The position numbers were made by a program, and so were the translations under genes. A DNA stretch of 11,494 bases from an uncultured Bacteroidota bacterium (GTDB lineage Bacteria; Bacteroidota; Bacteroidia; Flavobacteriales; Flavobacteriaceae): contig CAIRNC010000042.1 in the NCBI GenBank assembly GCA_903879875.1, forward strand, positions 1 through 11,494, in the 5' to 3' direction. Numbering within the stretch: the first letter of the stretch is position 1; every line of letters begins with the position of its first letter. This document shows, piece by piece, positions 1 to 7,112 of this stretch. The notes beneath the pieces were generated by a model, which worked only from the letters and a program-made list of their open reading frames with translations, was not told the DNA's origin and ran no database searches.

Positions 1-335
1 GATATCGATTTGAAATAAGCATTATTGTTAATCTATAATTCTAAAAGTCTATTTTAAATAACTAAATATGTTTTAATTTGTTTAACATATTATTGTAGCG
101 ACTTGAAAACTCATACAGTATATCAGTTTCGTATAGTTTTCGGAACTTTTTATAAGGTACAACGCGTAGATTTTGCTTTTATTTATGCTGTTTTGCCATA
201 TATAGTAATAATATTAGGCAGTTTATTTTAAAAATAAAAATAGCGCTTTGCTTACTTTAAAATTTATAAATAAGTCATTTTGCAAACTTTGATGTTTTCA
301 AATTTCAAACCTATTAACATAACATTAACTTAACA
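1..335. other. AT-rich gene-free leader region
   Basis: No convincing coding region is seen on either strand in this stretch, which is very AT-rich and full of stop codons. I see no tRNA-like structure and no strong hairpin with a T-run. The last 25 bases hold several TTAACAT-like words leading into the receptor promoter. The stretch is probably the intergenic region upstream of the TonB-dependent receptor; the preceding gene lies outside the window. Confidence 0.6.
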
Positions 336-355
336 TTGTGCCGTTCCAAATGTTA
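331..355. promoter_or_regulatory. Inverted repeat within the receptor promoter (possible operator)
   Basis: TAACATT (331-337) and AATGTTA (349-355) form a perfect 7-bp inverted repeat with an 11-bp spacer. It overlaps the -33 TTG and fills the gap up to the -7 element of the receptor promoter. Another TTAACAT word lies at 314-320. The geometry suits a dimeric transcription factor, but in such AT-rich DNA a 7-bp dyad can arise by chance. No regulator is identified. Confidence 0.3.
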
Positions 356-363
356 TATTTTTG
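336..363 (+). promoter_or_regulatory. Bacteroidota-type promoter for the TonB-dependent receptor
   Basis: TTG at 336-338 and TATTTTTG at 356-363 match the Bacteroidota -33 TTG and -7 TAnnTTTG elements with a 17-bp spacer. Transcription would begin near 370, giving a leader of about 20 nt before the ATG at 390. The region just before the ATG is A-rich with no Shine-Dalgarno sequence, as is usual in this phylum. Confidence 0.7.
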
Positions 364-389
364 CCAAAATTTTAAAAAACAACATTACA

Positions 390-3209
390 ATGAAAACAAT
401 GAAAAATTGGTTACTTACAGGATTACTGTTTATGGTAGTTACATCAGTATTTTCACAACAAAAAATTACTGGTATTATTAACGACAGCGAAATGAATGCT
501 GGTTTGCCAGGAGTAAACGTTACTGTTAAAGGAACAACAGTAGGTTCGGTTACAGATTTTGACGGAAAATTTAGCATTAACACTACTGCTACCTCAGGTC
601 AATTAGTTATTTCTTATATTGGTTTTCAAACCAAAACAATAGCGTTTTCTGTAGCCAACGGAAAAACATTGGATTTAGGCAAAATTACTCTAAGTGCCGT
701 ACAAAGCGATTTAGAAGAAATTGTAATTAAAACAGGAGTTGCCGATATCGCAAAAGATAGAAAAACTCCAGTTGCCGTTTCAACAATTAAAGCCGCAGAA
801 ATTAGAGAAAAATTAGGAAATCAAGAGTTTCCAGAAATTCTTAAAAACACTCCTTCGGTTTATGCTACAAAATCAGGTGGTGGATTTGGAGATTCAAGAG
901 TAACCATTCGTGGATTTGACCAAAAAAACATTGCCGTTATGATAAATGGTGTCCCTGTTAACGACATGGAAAACAGCGCTGTTTATTGGAGCAATTGGGC
1001 TGGATTGTCTGATGTAACTTCTGCTATGCAAGTACAAAGAGGATTAGGTTCTTCTAAATTAGCTATTGCTTCTGTTGGTGGAACAATTAATGTATTGACT
1101 AAATCATCAGACATGAAAGAAGGCGGTACAGTTTCATCTTCTGTTGCAAATGATAATTATTTGAAATTAAATGCTGCTTATAATACTGGTGTGATGAAAA
1201 ATGGACTTTCAGCATCTGTTTTGTTAAGCACAACATCTGGAATAGGATATGTTGATGGTACTAAATTTGAAGGCAAGAATTACTATATTGCATTTGGATA
1301 CAAACCAAATAAAAAACATGATTTTCAATTTACTTTTACTGGTGCTCCACAATGGCACAATCAAAGAACAACTGGTATAACCATCGCAAATTATATTAAA
1401 AACGGAACAGATGGTGAACCAAACAGAAGATACAATTCAGATTGGGGTTATTTAAACGGCTCTGAATATAGTATGAAAAGAAATTATTACCACAAACCTG
1501 TTATGTCTATTAACTGGGACTGGTCAATAAATGAAACTACTAAATTATCTACCGTTGTTTATGGCTCATGGGGTCGTGGTGGTGGATCTAATGGCACAGG
1601 AGGTATTAAAGGTAAAAACTATTTAAACTTGCCAAGAACGGCAAACGGATTAGTAGATTACGATTTAATTCAAGCTTGGAATACTGGACAAATTACATCT
1701 CAAGGAACTAGAACACAAACAGGTGGAGTGTTTCAAAATAGTTTCTCTTCAGGTTCTTCTACTGATTTATCAACTGGTATTTCAAGAATCAATTCTGTAA
1801 ACTCGCATGACTGGTATGGTGGAATCATTGATTTGAATAAAAAATTAACAAGTTCGTTAACTTTAGATTTCGGTATTGATGCAAGAACTTATAAAGGAAT
1901 GCACTACACAAATATTAGTGATTTATTAGGTGCAGATAATTTCATCGATAAAACATCGAATGTAAATAACCCAAATGCGATAATAACTAATACTTATGGT
2001 TCTTCTCCTAGTTTAAATCCGTTTTTTGACGCAAGCAATCAAGAAAAAATTTCATTTGACAATGATGGAAATGTAAATTGGTATGGCGCATTTACACAAT
2101 TGGAATATGCGAAAGATAATTTATCAGCATTTGTTCAAGCTGCAGTTTCGCAACAAGGTTTTAAAAAAGTAGATCGATTTACTTACTTAAGTTCAAATCC
2201 ATTAGCAGAAACAGGTTATGAAAATATAATTGGTTATAATGCTAAAGGTGGTGTGAATTACAATGTAAACAAAAATCACAATGTCTTTGTGAACGCTGGA
2301 TATTATTCAAAGCAACCGTTCTTTAATGCGGTATATCCAAACAACAAATCAGTAGTAAATGGCAACCTTACAAATGAAAAAATCATTGGTTTTGAAGGCG
2401 GGTATGGATTTGTATCTTCTATCTTTAGTGCAAAATTAAATTTGTATTATACACAATGGAAAGATAGATACCAAAGAAGTAACGATGTTAATCCTTTAAA
2501 TGTAGGTGGATATATTGATTTTTCTGGAATAACAGAAGTACATTCAGGTGTTGAGTTAGAAATGAATGCTAGAATTTCTCCAAGATTTAAAGCCAATGGA
2601 ATGTTGTCTGTTGGAAATTGGGAATATAAAGGAAATAGCACAAGTAATGTTTATGATGTTGCTAACAATCCTTTTGCAGGTACAGCTACATCAACTTTAT
2701 ATTTAGATAAAGTAAAAGTTGGAGATGCTGCACAAACTACTGCGGCAATTGGAGCTTCTTATGAAGTATTAAAAAGAGTAACTCTTGATGCCAATTATAC
2801 CTATTTTGATAAATTGTACGCTAGAATTGCACCAGCAAGTTTTACTAAAGAAATAAATGATGGTTCGTTAATGTTACCTTCTTATGGTCTTTTTGACGCA
2901 GGATTTTCTTATAAAATGTTAGTTGGAAAAGACAACAACAATTCAGTTAACTTTAGACTAAACGTCAACAATTTGTTTGACAAAATTTATATTGCTGAAT
3001 CAAGTACCAATCAATTTACCGCTACAGAAGCTGAATTTAATGGGAACACAGGCAACGGTTCAGGATTAAATCCTTCAACTGGAACAAAACCTTATTCAAG
3101 TTATGCTGATTACCAAAATAGAGGAGTCTATAACGGTACAGATGTAAGAAATCAAGTTTTCTTCGGTTTCGGAAGAACATGGAATTTTACATTACGATAT
3201 GATTTTTAA
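390..3209 (+). CDS. TonB-dependent outer-membrane receptor with carboxypeptidase-regulatory-like domain
   Basis: A 939-residue outer-membrane receptor that would import a ligand using TonB/ExbBD energy. Residues 1-22 are a signal peptide (hydrophobic LLTGLLFMVV, cleavage likely after VFS). Residues about 24-105 are a CarboxypepD_reg-like beta-sandwich (GLPGVNVTVKGT, SYIGFQT). A TonB-box-like LEEIVIKTG is at 108-116. The plug follows at about 125-240 (PVAVSTI, TIRGF, INGVPVND, GGTINVLT), then a long beta-barrel ending in phenylalanine (FTLRYDF). The ATG at 390 is preferred over an upstream in-frame TTG at 336, because that TTG is the promoter -33 element and would put 18 residues before the signal peptide. 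A promoter precedes it and a terminator follows, so it is probably monocistronic. There is no SusD partner next door, so it is not a standard SusC/SusD pair. The substrate is unknown. Confidence 0.93.
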   Translation: MKTMKNWLLTGLLFMVVTSVFSQQKITGIINDSEMNAGLPGVNVTVKGTTVGSVTDFDGKFSINTTATSGQLVISYIGFQTKTIAFSVANGKTLDLGKITLSAVQSDLEEIVIKTGVADIAKDRKTPVAVSTIKAAEIREKLGNQEFPEILKNTPSVYATKSGGGFGDSRVTIRGFDQKNIAVMINGVPVNDMENSAVYWSNWAGLSDVTSAMQVQRGLGSSKLAIASVGGTINVLTKSSDMKEGGTVSSSVANDNYLKLNAAYNTGVMKNGLSASVLLSTTSGIGYVDGTKFEGKNYYIAFGYKPNKKHDFQFTFTGAPQWHNQRTTGITIANYIKNGTDGEPNRRYNSDWGYLNGSEYSMKRNYYHKPVMSINWDWSINETTKLSTVVYGSWGRGGGSNGTGGIKGKNYLNLPRTANGLVDYDLIQAWNTGQITSQGTRTQTGGVFQNSFSSGSSTDLSTGISRINSVNSHDWYGGIIDLNKKLTSSLTLDFGIDARTYKGMHYTNISDLLGADNFIDKTSNVNNPNAIITNTYGSSPSLNPFFDASNQEKISFDNDGNVNWYGAFTQLEYAKDNLSAFVQAAVSQQGFKKVDRFTYLSSNPLAETGYENIIGYNAKGGVNYNVNKNHNVFVNAGYYSKQPFFNAVYPNNKSVVNGNLTNEKIIGFEGGYGFVSSIFSAKLNLYYTQWKDRYQRSNDVNPLNVGGYIDFSGITEVHSGVELEMNARISPRFKANGMLSVGNWEYKGNSTSNVYDVANNPFAGTATSTLYLDKVKVGDAAQTTAAIGASYEVLKRVTLDANYTYFDKLYARIAPASFTKEINDGSLMLPSYGLFDAGFSYKMLVGKDNNNSVNFRLNVNNLFDKIYIAESSTNQFTATEAEFNGNTGNGSGLNPSTGTKPYSSYADYQNRGVYNGTDVRNQVFFGFGRTWNFTLRYDF

Positions 3210-3230
3210 AACATAATTTTTATTCCAAAT

Positions 3231-3261
3231 AAAGCCTCAAAGTAATGCGAGGCTTTTTTTT
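3231..3261 (+). terminator. Intrinsic terminator after the receptor gene
   Basis: AAAGCCTC (3231-3238) pairs perfectly with GAGGCTTT (3249-3256) across a 10-nt loop, and a T-run extends to 3261. It lies 22 bases after the receptor stop codon and ahead of the next promoter, so it separates the receptor transcript from the downstream genes. Confidence 0.85.
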
Positions 3262-3275
3262 ATGCTTTTTTTTCA

Positions 3276-3283
3276 TATATTTG
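3276..3283 (+). promoter_or_regulatory. -7 element of the promoter for the small membrane protein
   Basis: TATATTTG matches TAnnTTTG exactly, 22 bases before the ATG at 3305, giving a leader of roughly 15 nt. No clear TTG is found at the -33 distance, because that stretch is the T-run of the preceding terminator. The assignment rests on the -7 match and the position. Confidence 0.55.
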
Positions 3284-3304
3284 ACATTCAAAAAAATAAA
3301 AAAC

Positions 3305-3742
3305 ATGTACGAATTCATTAAATCATTTCATTCTGGTTGGGCTTATTTAGCACTTTTAGTATTAGTATTAGCAATTGTAAATTCCATTATAGGATTTACT
3401 AGTAAAAAAGAATTTACAAAAAAAGACAAACTATTTGGTCTCTTTGGAATCATAGGTACACACACACAATTATTAGCCGGTTTAATAATTTACTTTGTTT
3501 CTCCAAATGGTTTTAAATTATTTGAATCAGGAGTTGGAAACGTAATGAAAACAGCCGAATTAAGACTTACAGCAGTAGAACATCCAGTAATCAACATATT
3601 AGCTATAACACTTATAACTATTGGATGGATTAAACATAAAAAATTAGCGACAAGCGAATCAAAATTCAAAACTTTTATGATTTTTTACGGTCTGGGTTTA
3701 CTTTTGATTTTAAGCAGAATGCCTTGGAGTTTATGGTTTTAA
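3305..3742 (+). CDS. Small four-helix membrane protein with spaced histidines (function unknown)
   Basis: A 145-residue integral membrane protein that I cannot assign to a named function. Four hydrophobic segments are visible at about 11-31, 44-65, 94-110 and 122-138, joined by lysine-rich loops (TSKKEFTKKDK, KHKKLATSESK). Histidines at or near the membrane segments are His9 (FHSGWAY), His53 (GTHTQLLAGL) and His93 (VEHPVINI). This resembles the layout of small b-type cytochrome-like proteins, and ligation of heme or metal is possible but only inferred. The start at 3305 is chosen because it follows the -7 element TATATTTG at a normal distance; an in-frame ATG at 3245 lies inside the preceding terminator hairpin and is unlikely to be used. 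The gene has its own promoter and appears to be a single-gene unit. Confidence 0.8.
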   Translation: MYEFIKSFHSGWAYLALLVLVLAIVNSIIGFTSKKEFTKKDKLFGLFGIIGTHTQLLAGLIIYFVSPNGFKLFESGVGNVMKTAELRLTAVEHPVINILAITLITIGWIKHKKLATSESKFKTFMIFYGLGLLLILSRMPWSLWF

Positions 3743-3756
3743 ATCCATAAAAAAAT

Positions 3757-3776
3757 CACCATTTTTTGGTGCTTTT
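3757..3776 (+). terminator. Possible weak intrinsic terminator
   Basis: CACCA (3757-3761) pairs with TGGTG (3767-3771) around a T5 loop, followed by CTTTT. The stem is only 5 bp, but it starts 14 bases after the membrane-protein stop and is preceded by an A-run, a layout common for short terminators in AT-rich genomes. Confidence 0.5.
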
Positions 3777-3825
3777 ATTCATTTAAGTATGCAATTAAAC
3801 ATGTGCTTGCCTTAAAAAATATAGT

Positions 3826-4296
3826 ATGAAACATAAGATAAATTTGGTTTTTTTCATTGGAATGGGAATGGCATTAATTGCCCTTTTTTCATTCACAACA
3901 TCACCAGTGTTGTTTTCGAAACAACCGAAAAGCATTTCAAAAGACTCTATACGAAAAGTTGCCATTCAAGACAGTTTAAAGCAAGTTCCTAAATTAATTT
4001 TATTCAAAAAAAATGCTCACGCTTCTTATTATGCAGATAAGTTAAATAACAGAAGAACTGCAAGTGGCAAACGTTTTGATAACTCTAAGTATACCGCAGC
4101 TCATAGAAAATTCCCTTTTGGAACGAAGTTAAAAGTAACTAATGAAGCCAATGGAAAATCAGTGGTTGTTGAAGTTAATGACCGAGGCCCATTCACGAGA
4201 GGTCGTGACATCGATTTAACAAAAAGAGCCTTTATGGAAATTGCAGGTTCGAGATACGGTGGCTCTTTAAAAGTAACAATTGAGGAAGTAAAGTGA
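3826..4296 (+). CDS. RlpA-like double-psi beta-barrel protein (septal-ring lytic transglycosylase family)
   Basis: A 156-residue exported or membrane-anchored protein. Residues about 6-26 are hydrophobic, forming a signal peptide or N-terminal anchor; there is no lipobox cysteine, unlike the RlpA lipoproteins of E. coli and Pseudomonas. A low-complexity linker runs to about 60. Residues 66-155 form the RlpA double-psi beta-barrel: ASYYADKLNNRRTASG, AAHRKFPFGTKLKV, VNDRGPF and RDIDLTKRAF. His93 and Asp119 match the histidine and aspartate positions linked to lytic transglycosylase activity in Pseudomonas RlpA, which cleaves glycan strands lacking stem peptides. No SPOR domain follows the barrel, so septal targeting through denuded glycan is not evident. 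No clear TAnnTTTG promoter is seen in the short upstream gap. Family membership is firm; enzymatic activity is inferred. Confidence 0.88.
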   Translation: MKHKINLVFFIGMGMALIALFSFTTSPVLFSKQPKSISKDSIRKVAIQDSLKQVPKLILFKKNAHASYYADKLNNRRTASGKRFDNSKYTAAHRKFPFGTKLKVTNEANGKSVVVEVNDRGPFTRGRDIDLTKRAFMEIAGSRYGGSLKVTIEEVK

Positions 4297-4314
4297 TTTT
4301 TTCACCTTCCTTTT
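4284..4314 (+). terminator. Possible terminator straddling the RlpA-like stop codon
   Basis: GTGA (4293-4296, which includes the stop codon) pairs with TCAC (4302-4305) around a T5 loop. GGAAG (4284-4288) can pair with CTTCC (4306-4310), leaving a 4-nt bulge on the left. TTTT follows at 4311-4314. The bulge makes this structure weak and the call tentative. Confidence 0.35.
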
Positions 4315-4361
4315 ATTCTATTTCCTAATTCAATCAAAAACACAAATTTGGCATTCATCTT

Positions 4362-6530
4362 ATGAAAACAAAAGCTTTTTTCCCCTTTCTATTCTTAACT
4401 TTTTTTTCAGTTTTTGGACAACAAAAAATCACTGTTGATGATATTTATCGCGGCACTTTTCGAACCAAAGGAATGGACGAGTTGCAGGCAATGAAAAATA
4501 CGAATCAATACACGGTTTTGAATTCGGATAAAGTGTATAAAACCATGCAAATTGATTTATATGATTTTGCCACACTGAAAAAAGTAAACACTTTATTAGA
4601 TACTAAAAACTTCAAAGAATTAGATGAAATTGACAGTTACACCTTCAGTGGAAACGAAAAAATGTTATTGATAGCCAATCATTCTGATAAAATTTTTCGC
4701 CATTCTTTTCTTGCTGATTATTTCTTGTTTAATTTAGAAACCAAACAATTGACTAAATTATTGGATTATAAAATTCAAGAACCTACTTTTTCGCCAGACG
4801 GAAGTCGCATTGCATTTGCCAAAGAAAATAATTTATTTGTCTATGATATAGCTACTAAAACTACCTCGCAAATTACCACTGACGGAAAGAAAAATAGCAT
4901 CATCAACGGCATAACCGACTGGGTTTATGAAGAAGAATTTGCCTTTGTTCGTGCTTTCGATTGGAGTGCCGATGGGTCAAAATTGGCATATATTAAATTT
5001 GACGAAAGTGAAGTGCCCGAGTTCTCCATGAATATATATGGAGACGATTTGTATCCGGTTACCAATGCTTTTAAATATCCAAAAGCAGGAGAGAAAAACG
5101 CTAGTGTTTCTTTACATTTATTTGACGTCAAGGCTAAAGCAACTAAAGAAGTAAATCTTAAAAATTACACTGATTTTTATATTCCAAGAATAAAATGGAC
5201 CAATGATGCCAACGAATTGAGTGTTCAAATACTGAACCGCCACCAAGACAATTTAGATTTGCTTTTTGTGGACGGAACAACTGCTAAGTCCAAAATAATT
5301 ATGAACGAAAAAGACAAAGCTTATATTGATATCACTGACAATTTAACTTTTTTGAAAGACAATAGCTTTATTTGGACAAGCGAAAAAGACGGTTTTAACC
5401 ACATCTATTTATATGACAAATCGGGCAAACAAATCAATCAAATTACCAAAGGAAATTGGGAAGTTACTTCCTATTACGGATTGGACGAAAAAAACAAAAC
5501 CATTTATTATCAATCGGTTGAAAACGGCTCCATTAATAGAGACATCTATAAAATAAATTTGGATGGAAAAAACAAAGTTCGCCTTTCTAATGCAACAGGT
5601 ACCAACTCGGCAACTTTTAGCCCTAATTTTCAGTTTTATATCAACTCTTTTTCGAGCGCAACAATGCCTCCAACTTTCACTTTAAACGAATCGAAATCGG
5701 GGAAATTAGTACAAACTATTGTTTCAAACGAATCTGTTTTAGAAAAATTAAAAGCGTATGATTTGCCGTCCAAAGACTATTTTGTTTTAAAAACAGAAAA
5801 AGGAAACGACCTCAACGCGTGGATGATCAAACCCAAAGATTTTGATGCTAATAAAAAATATCCCGTTTTTATGTACCAATATTCTGGTCCAGGCTCACAA
5901 CAAGTGGATAACACTTGGAATGCTTATGATGATTATTGGTTTTTTATGCTTTCGCAACAAGGCTACATTATTGCATGTGTAGATGGAAGAGGCACAGGCT
6001 TTAAAGGTGCTGACTTTAAAAAATGCACTCAAAAACAACTTGGAAAACTAGAAGTAGAAGACCAAATTGATGCTGCAAAAGCTATCGGAAATTATTCTTT
6101 TGTAGATAAAACTAGAATCGGTATATTTGGCTGGTCGTATGGAGGATTTATGTCTTCCAATTGTATTTTGAAAGGGAACGACGTTTTTAAAATGGCCATT
6201 GCGGTGGCGCCAGTTACCAACTGGAGGTATTATGATAGTATTTATACCGAAAGATACCTGCAAACACCACAAGAAAACGCTAGTGGCTATGACACTAATT
6301 CGCCAATAAATTTTGTTAACCAATTGAAAGGTAAATTTTTATTGATTCACGGTTCGGCAGATGACAACGTTCATGTTCAAAATTCAATGAAAATGATTGA
6401 AGCCTTAGTGCAAGCCAACAAACAATTTGATTGGGCCATTTATCCAGACAAAAATCATGGTATTTATGGCGGCATGACTCGAATTCAATTGTATAATAAA
6501 ATGACTTCTTTTATAAAAGAAAATTTGTAA
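4362..6530 (+). CDS. Dipeptidyl peptidase IV (S9 family serine peptidase), exported
   Basis: A 722-residue enzyme expected to remove N-terminal X-Pro or X-Ala dipeptides in the periplasm or at the cell surface. Residues 1-19 are a signal peptide (FFPFLFLTFFSVFG, then QQK). Residues about 30-460 form the beta-propeller; it carries DWVYEEEF at 186-193, whose Glu191-Glu192 correspond to the paired glutamates of DPP4 that bind the substrate amino terminus. Residues about 470-722 are the alpha/beta-hydrolase. The nucleophile is Ser592 in GWSYGG, the acid Asp667 in HGSADDNVH, and the base His699 in KNHG; Tyr507 in YQYSGPGSQ matches the oxyanion tyrosine. Length and motif order fit a complete enzyme. 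The ATG at 4362 gives an immediate signal peptide. Upstream, CAAATTTG at 4343-4350 is a one-mismatch -7 candidate. The gene is followed after 3 bases by the ORF6N gene and then POT1, suggesting co-transcription with dipeptide uptake. Confidence 0.95.
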   Translation: MKTKAFFPFLFLTFFSVFGQQKITVDDIYRGTFRTKGMDELQAMKNTNQYTVLNSDKVYKTMQIDLYDFATLKKVNTLLDTKNFKELDEIDSYTFSGNEKMLLIANHSDKIFRHSFLADYFLFNLETKQLTKLLDYKIQEPTFSPDGSRIAFAKENNLFVYDIATKTTSQITTDGKKNSIINGITDWVYEEEFAFVRAFDWSADGSKLAYIKFDESEVPEFSMNIYGDDLYPVTNAFKYPKAGEKNASVSLHLFDVKAKATKEVNLKNYTDFYIPRIKWTNDANELSVQILNRHQDNLDLLFVDGTTAKSKIIMNEKDKAYIDITDNLTFLKDNSFIWTSEKDGFNHIYLYDKSGKQINQITKGNWEVTSYYGLDEKNKTIYYQSVENGSINRDIYKINLDGKNKVRLSNATGTNSATFSPNFQFYINSFSSATMPPTFTLNESKSGKLVQTIVSNESVLEKLKAYDLPSKDYFVLKTEKGNDLNAWMIKPKDFDANKKYPVFMYQYSGPGSQQVDNTWNAYDDYWFFMLSQQGYIIACVDGRGTGFKGADFKKCTQKQLGKLEVEDQIDAAKAIGNYSFVDKTRIGIFGWSYGGFMSSNCILKGNDVFKMAIAVAPVTNWRYYDSIYTERYLQTPQENASGYDTNSPINFVNQLKGKFLLIHGSADDNVHVQNSMKMIEALVQANKQFDWAIYPDKNHGIYGGMTRIQLYNKMTSFIKENL

Positions 6531-6533
6531 AGC

Positions 6534-7073
6534 ATGCATTTATTAGCTATTCAGAATAAAATATATGAAGTAAATAGTGTTAAGGTAATGCTAGACTTTG
6601 ATTTGGCTGAATTATATGAAGTAGAAACGAGAGTTTTGAATCAAGCGATAAAAAGAAATATGGATAGTTTTCCTGAAGATTTTATGTTCAGATTGACAAA
6701 AGAAGAATGGGAAGAAGTGGCATCACAAATTGTGATGACATCCCCATCATCACAAATTGTGATGATGGATTTACCAAAAAATAGAACAGGAAAATATTTG
6801 CCTTATGCTTTCACAGAACATGGAGTAACCATGTTAGCCAGTGTTTTACGCAGTCCCAAAGCTAGAAAAATGAATGTTGCCATTGTTAGAGCATTTATAG
6901 CGTTAAGAAGAACTTTACTGAATATTGAAGATTTAAAAAATCATATACAAGAATTAGAGACAAAATTTGACAGCCAATTTGAAGATATTTTTGAAGCAAT
7001 TCAGTTCTTAATGACTGAGAATAAAGAAATTGAAACTCGAAATGAAAGAGTTAAAATAGGATACAAAAAATAA
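6534..7073 (+). CDS. ORF6N-domain protein (KilA-N/antirepressor-like DNA-binding family)
   Basis: A 179-residue protein. Residues about 4-105 match the ORF6N domain found in phage antirepressor-type proteins and scattered bacterial genes: VMLDFDLAELYEVETRVLNQAIKRN, FPEDFMFRLTKEEW and LPYAFTEHGVTMLASVL. Residues about 125-172 are charged and heptad-like (LNIEDLKNHIQELETKFDSQFEDI), probably a coiled coil for oligomerisation. Between the two conserved halves of the domain lies a 9-residue tandem repeat, SQIVMTSPS (64-72) and SQIVMMDLP (73-81). DNA binding is the inferred role and no target is known. It begins 3 bases after the dipeptidyl peptidase stop codon and ends 39 bases before POT1, so it would share their transcript. 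It has no functional link to peptide use and no phage genes around it, which suggests insertion into an older peptidase-transporter operon. Confidence 0.85.
   Translation: MHLLAIQNKIYEVNSVKVMLDFDLAELYEVETRVLNQAIKRNMDSFPEDFMFRLTKEEWEEVASQIVMTSPSSQIVMMDLPKNRTGKYLPYAFTEHGVTMLASVLRSPKARKMNVAIVRAFIALRRTLLNIEDLKNHIQELETKFDSQFEDIFEAIQFLMTENKEIETRNERVKIGYKK
6721..6768. repeat. Tandem near-duplicate palindromes inside the ORF6N gene
   Basis: The 18-bp word CATCACAAATTGTGATGA occurs at 6721-6738 and again at 6748-6765, a 27-bp (nine-codon) period that keeps the reading frame. The first copy is a 17-nt palindrome (arms CATCACAA and TTGTGATG around one A). The second is extended to a 25-nt perfect palindrome, 6744-6768, with 12-bp arms CCATCATCACAA and TTGTGATGATGG. 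It encodes the SQIVM repeats, so the pattern is an in-frame duplication, and the palindromes could fold as hairpins in the mRNA. Confidence 0.85.
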
Positions 7074-7112
7074 TAAAATCAATTAACCAATAAAAACTAA
7101 AAATAATTTAAA

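Noticed and set aside
307..314. AAACCTAT word as a fourth copy of the RAYT palindrome
   Set aside because: No partner arm follows, and an 8-base match is expected by chance in this AT-rich region.
336..389. TTG at 336 as an upstream start for the TonB-dependent receptor
   Set aside because: The TTG is the -33 promoter element, the extension would precede the signal peptide, and the ATG at 390 gives a normal N-terminus.
390..3209. SusC of a SusC/SusD polysaccharide-utilisation locus
   Set aside because: The receptor has the regulatory-like N-terminal domain, but no SusD-like lipoprotein or glycosidase follows; the next gene has its own promoter and encodes a small membrane protein.
3245..3304. 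ATG at 3245 as the start of the small membrane protein
   Set aside because: It lies within the receptor terminator hairpin and upstream of the TATATTTG promoter element; the 20 added residues look like translated T-run.
6048..6323. Antisense open frame within dipeptidyl peptidase IV, and similar antisense frames in the receptor and POT genes
   Set aside because: They lie entirely opposite well-supported genes, have no promoter or family features, and are expected by chance.
6731..6754. CRP/FNR-type site from TGTGA and TCACA between the two ORF6N palindromes
   Set aside because: The half-sites are separated by 14 bases instead of 6, and the pattern is explained by the in-frame coding duplication.
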